From an uncultured Verrucomicrobiota bacterium (GTDB lineage: Bacteria; Verrucomicrobiota; Verrucomicrobiia; Limisphaerales; UBA9464): a stretch of DNA of 56,941 nucleotides. The stretch spans positions 1 through 56,941 of the forward strand of contig CAITXU010000255.1 of NCBI GenBank assembly GCA_903896505.1. The letters are read 5' to 3'. Below the pieces are notes generated by a model, which had not been told where the DNA came from, did no database searches, and saw only the letters and a list, made by a program, of their open reading frames with translations. Shown here piece after piece: positions 8,342 through 15,553 of this stretch (the stretch's first letter is position 1; each line of letters starts with the position of its first letter). The position numbers and the translations under genes were made by a program.

Positions 8342-8860
8342 ATGAAAAAGGTTGTCCCTCAGTACCAACCTAAAGCGAGCGGCCATCCTCAGGTCCTCCA
8401 GGACCAAGCGGCATCAATGGTCTCGTGGGAAGCATTGGGCGGGGTCGTTGGACGGTTGCTTTCCGGTCATTCCAAGGCTGGGGCGGCAGTAAGCGGGTCG
8501 CACCTGATACCCCGAATTCAGGAGGGCCTTCCCTTCCAGGAACTGGAGCAACTTAGAACCGGTCTCGATCAATCGATGGAACGCCTGATTCCACTTCTGG
8601 GGATTTCGAAGGCCACGCTGCATCGCCGCAAAGCCGGGGGCCGATTGGACACTGCGGAGTCGGACCGAGTGGTTCGCTACGCGCGGCTGTTGGGGCAGGC
8701 GGCCGGAGTGATGGAATCGATCGAGAGCGGGCGTCGATGGCTGGCGTCGCCCCAGGTCGGTCTGGGAGGGGCTGTTCCCTTGGAATACGCCCAAACGGAA
8801 GTGGGAGCCCGCGAAGTGGAGAACCTCCTCGGGCGCATCGACTACGGGGTCTATTCGTGA
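8342..8860 (+). CDS. Xre/MbcA/ParS-type antitoxin
   Basis: A protein of 172 aa. The middle part (L-I-P-L-L-G-I-S-K-A-T-L-H-R-R-K-A-G-G-R-L) is the helix-turn-helix-like segment of the Xre antitoxins that pair with RES toxins. The C-terminal part (E-S-D-R-V-V-R-Y-A-R-L-L-G-Q-A, then G-R-R-W-L-A-S-P-Q-V-G-L-G-G-A-V-P-L-E-Y) is the MbcA/ParS/Xre toxin-binding domain (formerly DUF2384). I use the ATG at 8342 rather than the TTG six bases earlier. Its stop codon overlaps the toxin's GTG start (GTGA at 8857-8860), so the two are translationally coupled. Confidence 0.88.
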   Translation: MKKVVPQYQPKASGHPQVLQDQAASMVSWEALGGVVGRLLSGHSKAGAAVSGSHLIPRIQEGLPFQELEQLRTGLDQSMERLIPLLGISKATLHRRKAGGRLDTAESDRVVRYARLLGQAAGVMESIESGRRWLASPQVGLGGAVPLEYAQTEVGAREVENLLGRIDYGVYS

Positions 8861-9315
8861 AGCGTCAGGCGTGGCGAATGGTCCGGGAGCGACATGTCTC
8901 CACCGCCTTCAGTGGCGAAGGAGCGCGCCTTTATGGAGGTCGATGGAATCCCCCGGGGGTTCGAATGGTTTACACCAGCGGAACGAGGGCGCTCGCCGCG
9001 ATGGAGACCCTGGTCCATCTGATTCCGCCAGTCACTTTCAGATTTTTTCTGATCCGGCTCGAATTTGAAGAGGACTTCGTTGAAAGGTGGTCATCCGTCG
9101 CTCTGTCGGAGGATTGGTCCGACCATCCGCCGTCGACATCGACCCAGGCGGCGGGCGATGCCTGGGCACGCCAGACACGGTCGGCGGTGCTCGAAGTGCC
9201 CAGCGTCATTGTCCGCGGTGAGATGAATTATTTAATCAACCCGGAGCATCCGGATTTTAAGAGGATATCCATCGGCAAGCCGGAACCGTTCGCCTTCGAT
9301 CCGCGTTTGGTCTGA
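8857..9315 (+). CDS. RES-domain NAD+-degrading toxin
   Basis: A 152-aa RES domain. It shows the family signatures R-L-Y-G-G-R-W-N-P-P-G, V-Y-T-S and A-A-M-E-T-L-V-H, whose Arg, Tyr and Glu form the active site, and ends in the usual short strand (N-Y-L-I-N-P-E-H-P-D-F) and F-D-P-R-L. RES toxins (MbcT, Res) break down NAD+ by phosphorolysis or hydrolysis and arrest or kill the cell unless bound by the Xre-type antitoxin. The GTG start overlaps the antitoxin stop by 4 nt. The frame is open further upstream, but that would run through the antitoxin gene. Confidence 0.9.
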   Translation: MKRQAWRMVRERHVSTAFSGEGARLYGGRWNPPGVRMVYTSGTRALAAMETLVHLIPPVTFRFFLIRLEFEEDFVERWSSVALSEDWSDHPPSTSTQAAGDAWARQTRSAVLEVPSVIVRGEMNYLINPEHPDFKRISIGKPEPFAFDPRLV

Positions 9316-9355
9316 GAAGCAGTCGCATTGCCGGGAAGCCTGAGGCCAAAATCCA

Positions 9356-9754
9356 TCAGCTAATCCCTACATTTTGAAAATATAGCTGCGGGAAGCCCGT
9401 CAAGTATCGAAGCCTCTGGTCGGTGTGAATCAGCGTCAGGCCCTCTGTCTGCGCCACTGCGGCCAGCAACCGATCTACCGGGTCGCCGTGGGGCCATTCC
9501 CAAAGACCGGCAAGCCGCCCGGCATCAAACGTTACAAATGCAAGTCGGTAGCCCCGCACGGCCTCAGCCATCCATTCGGACGGATCCGGTCCGGGAAGCT
9601 TCCGATGTCGCCACTTGTACAGCATTTCCTGAATGGAAACAGGGCAGAGCCAGAACTCGCTAACTTCTTGTTCGATGCATCGTGCCAGAGGCCGACTCAT
9701 CGGTAGTCCATGAAAGCGCCGCCACCACAATCCTGAGTCAATCAAGGCGCGCAT
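9356..9754 (-). CDS. PIN-domain toxin (VapC-like, Phd-paired)
   Basis: A PIN domain of 132 aa. The first Asp is in M-R-A-L-I-D-S-G, the Glu in P-V-S-I-Q-E-M-L-Y-K, and the third acidic group in G-D-P-V-D-R-L-L-A-A-V-A-Q followed by I-H-T-D-Q-R-L, the spacing of the Sll0205-type PIN subfamily that pairs with Phd/YefM antitoxins. It would be an RNase toxin. Starts at 9760 (M-A-M-R) and 9754 (M-R-A-L) are both possible; I chose the second because family members start directly with that strand. The gene overlaps the end of the antitoxin gene by about 17 bp. Confidence 0.82.
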   Translation of the reverse strand: MRALIDSGLWWRRFHGLPMSRPLARCIEQEVSEFWLCPVSIQEMLYKWRHRKLPGPDPSEWMAEAVRGYRLAFVTFDAGRLAGLWEWPHGDPVDRLLAAVAQTEGLTLIHTDQRLRYLTGFPQLYFQNVGIS

Positions 9755-9980
9755 CGCCATCCTTTTCCCAAGAGTCAAAAGCAGGTTCATCCAGATCGAT
9801 ACCCGTGTATAACTTGGGATCGAGCGGTGTGGCAGATACCGGCGGCGGGCCGACGCTCCGAATCGCCACAAGACGGGCCACCGGCAGTCCATGCCGTGCT
9901 ATCACGACGTCCTCCCCTCGTTCAACCCGGCGAAGGAGGTCCGCCAATTGACTCTTGGCCTGAGCTACGGATGCCTGCAT
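9738..9980 (-). CDS. Phd/YefM-family antitoxin
   Basis: An 80-aa protein beginning M-Q-A-S-V-A-Q-A-K-S-Q-L-A-D-L-L-R-R-V-E-R-G-E, the classic Phd/YefM N-terminal DNA-binding domain, followed by the strand V-V-I-A-R-H-G-L-P-V-A-R-L-V. The acidic C-terminal tail (D-L-D-E-P-A-F-D-S-W) should wrap the PIN toxin encoded next. Three in-frame ATGs exist at 9998, 9986 and 9980; the last gives the start seen in the family. The palindromes over and upstream of the start are likely sites for autorepression. Confidence 0.83.
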   Translation of the reverse strand: MQASVAQAKSQLADLLRRVERGEDVVIARHGLPVARLVAIRSVGPPPVSATPLDPKLYTGIDLDEPAFDSWEKDGDARLD

Positions 9981-10018
9981 GACCATAATAATGGTCATTT
10001 TGAGTCTTGAGTCAAGAC
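9979..10018 (-). promoter_or_regulatory. double palindromic operator/promoter of the Phd-PIN module
   Basis: Two palindromes lie side by side. ATGACCAT-AATA-ATGGTCAT (9979-9998) is a perfect 8-bp inverted repeat that covers the candidate start codons. GTCTTGA-G-TCAAGAC (10004-10018) is a perfect 7-bp inverted repeat. On the minus strand the second holds a -35-like TTGACT and the first a -10-like CATTAT/TATTAT. A Phd-type dimer bound to either would block transcription, which fits autorepression. Confidence 0.6.
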
Positions 10019-10226
10019 CATCGAAGCTCGCTTTGGACCACCCTCGGCTGTCGGCGGGCATGGCCGATTGGAAACGCCAGGAAATTCAGCTGCCCTTTGC
10101 CATCTGCACGGACCCTAAGGCTTCCCGTCTCGCTGTATCAGGCCATGCCTAATTGGCACTGGATTTTTCAGTGGGTGCCAAGGTATGCTTCAACGCAAAT
10201 AACAAGCCTCATAAAGACCATAAGTC

Positions 10227-11654
10227 ATGTCGAATAACACCATTGTTGCTCCATCAGCGTCCGAGCAAACCGCTGCGCCCCGGCAGACGTGCTTCGTTGA
10301 CATGCCTTTCGGGACAAAACCGGACCCGAAGACGGGCACCCAGGTCCATTTCGACCTCATCTATGCCCAAGGAATAGAACCTGCGATCACTGGCTCCGGC
10401 CTTGAGTGCATCCGTGGAGATCAAGAACAGACCGGCGGTTTGATTCACACGGCGATGTTTGCACGCCTCCTTATTGCCGAGTTTGTTGTCGCCGATATGA
10501 CCACGGCCAATCCAAATGTGTTTTACGAACTGGGGGTGAGGCATGCCGCCCGGCCGTACACCACCATTCCGATTTTCGCCACCCTCGGTGCACCGCCCTT
10601 CGATGTGAATGGGGTCCGGGCAATCCCGTACGATCTGGTCGAGGGGCGGCTGACGCCCGAATCGGCGGAGCGATTGGTGGGTGCCATCAAAGCCCGCATC
10701 CAGGCCGCGCTGAAGACTCCCGTCAGCCCGGATAGTCCCCTGTTTCAGCTGTTCGACCAGTACCCTGGTATCACCATGAGCCATGAGGTGACGGATGTAT
10801 TCCGGGATCGGGTTACCTATGCTGCCAGGTTCCGCACCTCTCTGGCCAAGGCCCGCGCGGTGAGGCCGATGTCGGGTGCCGTTGCGGAGCTGAAGCGCAT
10901 CGAAGCGGAAGTCGGGGATATTGTAACCGCGGAAAACGGTGTGGTCATGGACCTGCTTCTTTCTTACCGCGCGGTGGAAGCCTACCCGGAGATGGTGGCA
11001 TTGGACGATCGTATGTCGCCTGCTCTCAAAGCGGCTGTCGTCACCCGTCAACAGTTGGCCTTTGCGCTCAACCGCCGCAAGAGTCCGGGTGACCGTGATC
11101 GTGCCGTGGCTCTGCTCGAAGACTTGCGGGCCTCCCACGGCGACAGCGCCGAAACGCTTGGCCTCCTCGGCCGCATCTACAAAGACCTCTGGCAGGAGGC
11201 GAAGCAGCGGAACGATATCGCAGCCGACGGATTCCTCGAACTGGCCATCGAGACCTATGCACGTGGGTTTGAAGTCGAGCCGCTGGATTACTATCCCGGG
11301 ATCAACGCGCTGACCTTGCTCATCGTCAAGGGGGACCGCGAAGCCATGGACCGACACGCTCGTCTGGCACCGGTGGTGACCTTTGCTGCGGTGCGCAGGG
11401 GAGGCGAAAAAGCTGCCGACTATTGGACGCTGGCGACCATGGTCGAACTGGGATGCCACAACTGTGATTTTGGCCTCGCCAGGCGCTGCCTGCCCCGTGC
11501 GGTGGCTCAGGTGCAAAAGTCGTCCGAATCGTGGATGCTGAAGACAACCAGCGACAACCTGCGACTCATTGCCGACCGTTACGGTGCGGAGAAGGGAGCC
11601 CCCATTGGCGAACTGCTGGCTTTGTTCGAAAAGGCCATCGAACAGGTCGAATGA
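10227..11654 (+). CDS. deoxyribosyltransferase-like / TPR-S (TRAFs-binding) protein
   Basis: A 475-aa protein with two parts. Residues about 20-130 form a Rossmann-like domain with C-F-V-D-M-P-F-G, a basic/acidic loop (C-I-R-G-D-Q), and the signature V-V-A-D-M-T-T-A-N-P-N-V-F-Y-E-L-G-V-R-H-A, which is that of the nucleoside 2-deoxyribosyltransferase superfamily (D90, N95, N97, E101). Residues about 170-470 are helical repeats matching the bacterial TRAFs-binding/TPR-S region related to the central part of animal ASK kinases. As I recall, comparative genomics places such proteins in nucleotide-dependent conflict systems with TIR and FGE-like partners; a TIR-FGE gene follows 92 bp downstream. 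A role as sensor or nucleotide-processing effector is inference. Confidence 0.75.
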   Translation: MSNNTIVAPSASEQTAAPRQTCFVDMPFGTKPDPKTGTQVHFDLIYAQGIEPAITGSGLECIRGDQEQTGGLIHTAMFARLLIAEFVVADMTTANPNVFYELGVRHAARPYTTIPIFATLGAPPFDVNGVRAIPYDLVEGRLTPESAERLVGAIKARIQAALKTPVSPDSPLFQLFDQYPGITMSHEVTDVFRDRVTYAARFRTSLAKARAVRPMSGAVAELKRIEAEVGDIVTAENGVVMDLLLSYRAVEAYPEMVALDDRMSPALKAAVVTRQQLAFALNRRKSPGDRDRAVALLEDLRASHGDSAETLGLLGRIYKDLWQEAKQRNDIAADGFLELAIETYARGFEVEPLDYYPGINALTLLIVKGDREAMDRHARLAPVVTFAAVRRGGEKAADYWTLATMVELGCHNCDFGLARRCLPRAVAQVQKSSESWMLKTTSDNLRLIADRYGAEKGAPIGELLALFEKAIEQVE

Positions 11655-11746
11655 CCCACCCGATGAAGTCGTCCGGTCGGCCCGATGCGCCTGGGGATGT
11701 CTCTCGACACCCGAAGACCTGAGTCGGTACGGTTTCGGGGTCCGGT

Positions 11747-13252
11747 ATGTCCGAACCGCTTCCCAAAGTCTTCATCTGTTATGCCAGCGCCGACAATGAG
11801 TCGAAAAATCGGCTCGAACGTTGGCTCGACCGGGTGCAACAACATTTGGAGCCCTTCAAGGACGATGATGGGATCGAGGTGTTTTCTGACAATGAACTAT
11901 CCTACGGCGAGGGGTGGCATGAACGAATACAACTCGAATTGCAACAAGCCCGGGTGGTCATCCTTTTGGTATCCGCCGCATTCATGGCGTCGAAGTACGT
12001 TCGAAACCACGAATTGCCTGTAATTTTGTATCGTGCCAAAAAGGAAGGTCTCCGCATCGTTCCCGTTCTGGTCAGCCCTAGTGCCTTCGACATCAAGGAG
12101 TTCAAGTTTCCCCATCCTCATGAAGGTCCGCAGCCAATCAAACTCTCCACGTTTCAATCCGCTGGTACTCCAAGGGAGACCCTCTCCGAAGTAGACTTTG
12201 GCAGGCAGGAACGAATCCTATCCGACGTTGCCACGTTCGTGGCCCAGGAAGCCAGAAAGACCCGTCCGGTACAGCCGGTCCAGGTTCCCAGACCAAAGCC
12301 GACGCCTGCGCCGTCACCCAGCCCCAGCGGTGGGAGTCCGGCTCCAAAGATTTCAAGGTCAACGGACGAAGTCCAGATTGAGCCTCCGCCGCGTATTTCT
12401 CGCGTCCCTGGACGAGTACCCGACCCAGTGGGAATGCCCGCGCCACGACCAGAGCCGACTCTTACGTCCAGGTCAGCAGAACCCGCGGTCAGCAGTCGTG
12501 AATTCGTCAACAGCCTGGGGATGCGCTTCCTGCCGGTTGCTGGCACCGAGGTTCTTTTTTGCATCTGGCCGACGCGGGTGCAGGACTATTCGGCGTATGC
12601 AGCAGCAAGCCGGGGTATCAATTCGGAGTGGAAGGACCCCGTTTACGAGGGCGTCCCGGTAACACCTGGACCGAATCATCCAGTGGTGAACGTCAGTTGG
12701 GAGGATGCCCGGGCCTTTTGTCGGTGGCTGACGGGGAAGGAACGTGCCAGTGGGAAAATTTCCGGTTCAGCGGAGTATCGCCTGCCGACCGACTTGGAAT
12801 GGAGTGCGGCGGTGGGGTTGAAGGGAGAAAAGGGGGCGACTCCCAAGGACCGAGATGAAAAAGTGGTTGGAGTTTACCCTTGGGGAACATCGTGGCCTCC
12901 TCCTCCAGGGAGCGGGAACTTTGCCGACGAAACGGCCCTGAAGAAATTTCCCGCATGGAGCATCATCCAAGGATATGATGACGGGTACGCAACCACTTCT
13001 CCGGTGGGTACTTATGCTGCCATGGCCAATGGACTCTATGACTTGTCGGGCAATGTCTGGGAATGGTGCGAAGACTGGCACGACGGAGATCAGAAATATC
13101 GCGTGCTGCGGGGCGGGTCGTGGCGCGATAGCAACCCTCGGGGTCTGCTGTCCTCCTTTCGCTACTTCGTCAATCCCGGTCCTCGTTTCTACTACTTCGG
13201 TTTCCGTGTGGTGTTGAGTGGAGGTGGGTCTGGGTCCCCGGGTGGTTTCTGA
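11747..13252 (+). CDS. TIR domain - formylglycine-generating-enzyme-like fusion protein
   Basis: A 501-aa protein. Residues 5-155 are a TIR domain (K-V-F-I-C-Y-A-S-A-D, E-V-F-S-D-N-E-L, V-V-I-L-L-V-S-A-A-F-M-A-S-K-Y-V-R-N-H-E-L); Glu89 is at the position of the catalytic Glu of NAD-cleaving TIRs. Residues about 165-245 are a Pro/Ser/Arg-rich linker. Residues about 250-490 are an FGE-sulfatase/C-type-lectin-like domain (F-V-N-S-L-G-M-R-F, V-N-V-S-W-E-D-A-R-A-F-C-R-W-L, Y-R-L-P-T-D-L-E-W, D-L-S-G-N-V-W-E-W, R-G-G-S-W). It probably forms an NADase-type immune effector with a ligand-binding or diversified lectin fold, paired with the TPR-S gene upstream. The last dozen residues are Gly/Ser-rich. 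Confidence 0.85.
   Translation: MSEPLPKVFICYASADNESKNRLERWLDRVQQHLEPFKDDDGIEVFSDNELSYGEGWHERIQLELQQARVVILLVSAAFMASKYVRNHELPVILYRAKKEGLRIVPVLVSPSAFDIKEFKFPHPHEGPQPIKLSTFQSAGTPRETLSEVDFGRQERILSDVATFVAQEARKTRPVQPVQVPRPKPTPAPSPSPSGGSPAPKISRSTDEVQIEPPPRISRVPGRVPDPVGMPAPRPEPTLTSRSAEPAVSSREFVNSLGMRFLPVAGTEVLFCIWPTRVQDYSAYAAASRGINSEWKDPVYEGVPVTPGPNHPVVNVSWEDARAFCRWLTGKERASGKISGSAEYRLPTDLEWSAAVGLKGEKGATPKDRDEKVVGVYPWGTSWPPPPGSGNFADETALKKFPAWSIIQGYDDGYATTSPVGTYAAMANGLYDLSGNVWEWCEDWHDGDQKYRVLRGGSWRDSNPRGLLSSFRYFVNPGPRFYYFGFRVVLSGGGSGSPGGF
13124..13207 (+). other. candidate DGR-like variable region of the FGE domain
   Basis: Between the invariant R-G-G-S-W and G-F-R-V-V motifs, the codon blocks for RDSN, YFVN and FYYF read almost entirely as NNC (cgc, agc, aac; tac, ttc, gtc; ttc, tac, tac, ttc), as expected if AAC codons had been changed at their adenines. 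This is the position where diversity-generating retroelements mutate C-lectin-fold targets. No reverse transcriptase or template repeat is visible in the window, and NNC codons are also favoured genome-wide, so this is only a candidate. Confidence 0.25.
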
Positions 13253-13912
13253 TTTTTTCTTTTTCCTTTGGTCCTTTTTCTTTTTTCGATGCCGGGCCGC
13301 GGAGCGGTCGAAATTTTCCACCGGTTAGAGCCTAATTTGGGAAATGACGGTTCTCAGGGTGTTCGTTCCCGTGGTCCGTTATGGCTGGTCCTCTGCACAA
13401 TAATACCTGGTGACCTCCTTCGACGGTGATAGGCCATGGCTGAGCGAGTTTCAGCCCGAATCTGAATTGCGAAATCTTCCCGGTATAACGGGTCTTGGCC
13501 TCGTAAAGATAGCGCCGACTCACGTGCGGCGACTACAGGGGAGGGCGGCCACCGTCTCCGTAGCCGCCTGACGTCCGTCGGCGCTAACTCTCCTCGGCCG
13601 CAGCCTGTTGTAGAAAAGATCGGCGGGTTGATGGCTTGGAGGACCAGCGACAGCCTCGCGCGCAATAATGGTCCCATTCACCCAGGAGGTAGACTCCCGA
13701 CCGATCAGCGCCGACTTACATGCGGCGTATTGGGGAGAGTCACTCGAATGGGGCGTCGAGCGTCCTGTGCTTCCGGCCTCCAGTAGGATCGGTTGCGATG
13801 GGAGGACGGGAAACGAAACCGCGGTCAGCGATATCCGCGTTCTGTTCTTACTTCGGAATTCTTCAGCCGAGGGAAAACGCCTAAGTAGCTTCCAATGGGT
13901 ACGTTATCGAAG
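13253..13912. other. gene-free, repeat-bearing stretch between the island and tRNA-Ser
   Basis: No supported coding region on either strand. It opens with a 35-base pyrimidine tract (13252-13286, mostly T) directly after the TIR-FGE stop, then a region of short palindromes and a repeated 21-base motif. No integrase or reverse transcriptase can be read in any frame. The stretch may be the decayed end of the accessory island. Confidence 0.5.
13511..13726. repeat. repeated GC-rich motif, two direct copies and one inverted
   Basis: The 21-base motif beginning AGCGCCGACT lies at 13511-13531 and again at 13706-13726 with two mismatches. Its first nine bases occur inverted (GTCGGCGCT) at 13577-13585, so the first copy and the inverted one could pair into a long imperfect stem. 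It could be the remains of a small mobile or REP-like element. Confidence 0.5.
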
Positions 13913-14001
<89 letters not shown>

Positions 14002-14058
14002 GCCCGAACCGCGACTTTGACCCAAATCATTCATCGGATGCAATCGGTTTTCCTTCGT

Positions 14059-14283
14059 TCAGAAACCAATCGCTGTGTTGGTCCGTCCACATTGTGGACA
14101 GCGTGACCGCTCCTCGCCCGGATCATCGGTGTAGACCAGTCCACAGCCCTCGCACCGAAACAGGTCGTCGGCCCGTTTCGCAGCCCGGATGTTCCGAAGG
14201 CGGAACTCGTCGGCCAATAAAAACAGGCCCAGGGTCCCCAGCAATCCCACAACCAGAAAGGCAACGAAGGTTTCCGGCGGCAT
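14059..14283 (-). CDS. small membrane protein with zinc ribbon
   Basis: A 74-aa protein with one hydrophobic helix (residues about 5-24, V-A-F-L-V-V-G-L-L-G-T-L-G-L-F-L-L) and a C-terminal zinc ribbon, C-E-G-C-G-L-V-Y then C-P-Q-C-G-R. The ATG at 14283 lies 2 bp after the tonB stop, so it is the last gene of the exbB-exbD-tonB operon; the longer open frame would run into tonB. The function is unknown. It could bind a metal at the membrane and so link to TonB-dependent uptake, but that is a guess from position. Confidence 0.65.
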   Translation of the reverse strand: MPPETFVAFLVVGLLGTLGLFLLADEFRLRNIRAAKRADDLFRCEGCGLVYTDDPGEERSRCPQCGRTNTAIGF

Positions 14284-14285
14284 AC

Positions 14286-15101
14286 TCAGGGGGCGGGGGA
14301 GCGGGTGTGCCAGTGGAAGACCAGCCATTCCCAGCCCACGATATCCCCGCGGTCGCCCGAAAGGGAAGGTCCTGAGGGGAGCACCTCAAATCTCGCCCGC
14401 CGGGCCAGTTCCATGGCGGCCTCGTCGGCGACCGCCAGGCCGTTGCTCTCCACCAACCGGGCGGAAATGACTTCCCCAAAGGCCGTCACGGACACCTCGA
14501 CCACAGTCGGTCGAAGGACGTCGGTGGTGGTCCAGGTGGGCGGGACGATGGGGTTGGCCAGTTTTCTTCCGGGCATTCGGGTTTCGACCCACGAGGCCTC
14601 GGGCAACAACCGGGATGCGGTCCGTTCGCCGTTTAATCGAACCGGCGGGATTGGGAGGGGAGGTGACTTGGGGATTGGGATTTGGGGAAGGCGGATTTCC
14701 CGGGAAGGCTTCATCCAGACGGCAGCCTCCCTGTATTCGTTAGGCTTGTATTCCGCCCGTGGGATGGCTCGCTCTGCGGTCCGACTAAAGGCGTCACGAC
14801 CGGGCAAGGCCAGATAGGTGGGGTCTGCGCCCGGGAATTCATCCGCCAGATTCCGGGAAAAAGCCGAAGGCTGAGTTAATTCCAGGCGCAGAGGGTTGGG
14901 GGAGGGCGGGGGCGGAGAGGTCGGAAATTTGGAAAACCGGAACAGGAGGAACGCCTGGAGCAGGAAGATAAGCCCGGTCATGATGCCCCAACGGAACGGG
15001 CTCCAAACAGGGGCTGAACGTGGACGTCGAGAGGAGGGGGAGGCGTGCCACCCAAAGGAGTTTTGTTCCGTCGAGACCGGAGATGGAACGGGGCCGCTCA
15101 C
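14286..15101 (-). CDS. tonB: TonB-like energy transducer
   Basis: A 271-aa protein with an N-terminal cytoplasmic tail, a single transmembrane segment near residues 38-56 (I-M-T-G-L-I-F-L-L-Q-A-F-L-L), a proline-rich periplasmic stretch (P-Q-I-P-I-P-K-S-P-P-L-P-I-P-P), and a C-terminal domain with V-V-E-V-S-V-T-A-F-G-E-V-I-S-A-R-L-V-E-S-N-G, resembling TonB C-terminal domains. TonB links the proton-driven ExbB/ExbD motor to outer-membrane transporters. It follows exbD with a 4-nt overlap. The domain is diverged, so the assignment leans on context; no TonB-dependent receptor lies in the window. Confidence 0.75.
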   Translation of the reverse strand: MSGPVPSPVSTEQNSFGWHASPSSRRPRSAPVWSPFRWGIMTGLIFLLQAFLLFRFSKFPTSPPPPSPNPLRLELTQPSAFSRNLADEFPGADPTYLALPGRDAFSRTAERAIPRAEYKPNEYREAAVWMKPSREIRLPQIPIPKSPPLPIPPVRLNGERTASRLLPEASWVETRMPGRKLANPIVPPTWTTTDVLRPTVVEVSVTAFGEVISARLVESNGLAVADEAAMELARRARFEVLPSGPSLSGDRGDIVGWEWLVFHWHTRSPAP

Positions 15102-15553
15102 GGGTTGGATCGACGGGTGTGGAGGACCAGGGACCGGATTCCGGCGGCGCGGGCGGCCTCCGCCAGTTCATGGCATCGGGCCAGGGGGACCCGGGTGTCG
15201 GCGTCGACCAGCAGGGTCTGCGGTGCGTTGGGCATGCTGGCCAGGGTCATGAGGTTGGTGCGAAGTGTGCCCAGGTCGAGGCGCTGATTTTGAAAGTAGA
15301 ACTGGTTCTGGGCGTCGATGACGACAATGAACAACCGCTCACCGGCCCGAGCCGCCGACGGGGTGTCGGCGGTTGGAAGTTCAATTCGAGTGCCGCGGGG
15401 CAGCACCAGGAATTCGTGGAACAGAAAAAAGAAGGCCAGGGGAAGCAGCAGGCAGACCCACGGTGCCGCCGGCCAGGAGATGGCCAGCCGCCGGGTCGTG
15501 CGTGGCAGGGGACGCAGCAGAGGGCGCGGCAGGGAATGATCCGACGGCATCAT
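15098..15553 (-). CDS. exbD: ExbD/TolR biopolymer transport protein
   Basis: A 151-aa protein with one N-terminal transmembrane segment (A-P-W-V-C-L-L-L-P-L-A-F-F-F-L-F) and a periplasmic domain with the ExbD pattern (R-I-E-L-P-T-A, L-F-I-V-V-I-D-A-Q-N-Q-F-Y-F, L-L-V-D-A-D-T-R-V-P, G-I-R-S-L-V-L-H). It is the proton-channel partner of ExbB. The usual membrane Asp is not evident in the hydrophobic segment, which is odd for a proton-driven family; the helix holds no acidic residue. Start and stop overlap the neighbouring exbB and tonB genes by 4 nt each, showing a tightly coupled operon. Confidence 0.82.
   Translation of the reverse strand: MMPSDHSLPRPLLRPLPRTTRRLAISWPAAPWVCLLLPLAFFFLFHEFLVLPRGTRIELPTADTPSAARAGERLFIVVIDAQNQFYFQNQRLDLGTLRTNLMTLASMPNAPQTLLVDADTRVPLARCHELAEAARAAGIRSLVLHTRRSNP

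Noticed and set aside
12767..13321. Lysine-rich minus-strand frame opposite the TIR-FGE gene
   Set aside because: The lysines come only from the pyrimidine tract read in reverse; the rest is antisense to the FGE domain.
13253..13912. Remnant reverse transcriptase, integrase or DGR template
   Set aside because: No motif such as YADD or the integrase R-H-R-Y could be read in any frame, and no near-copy of 13100-13225 was seen.
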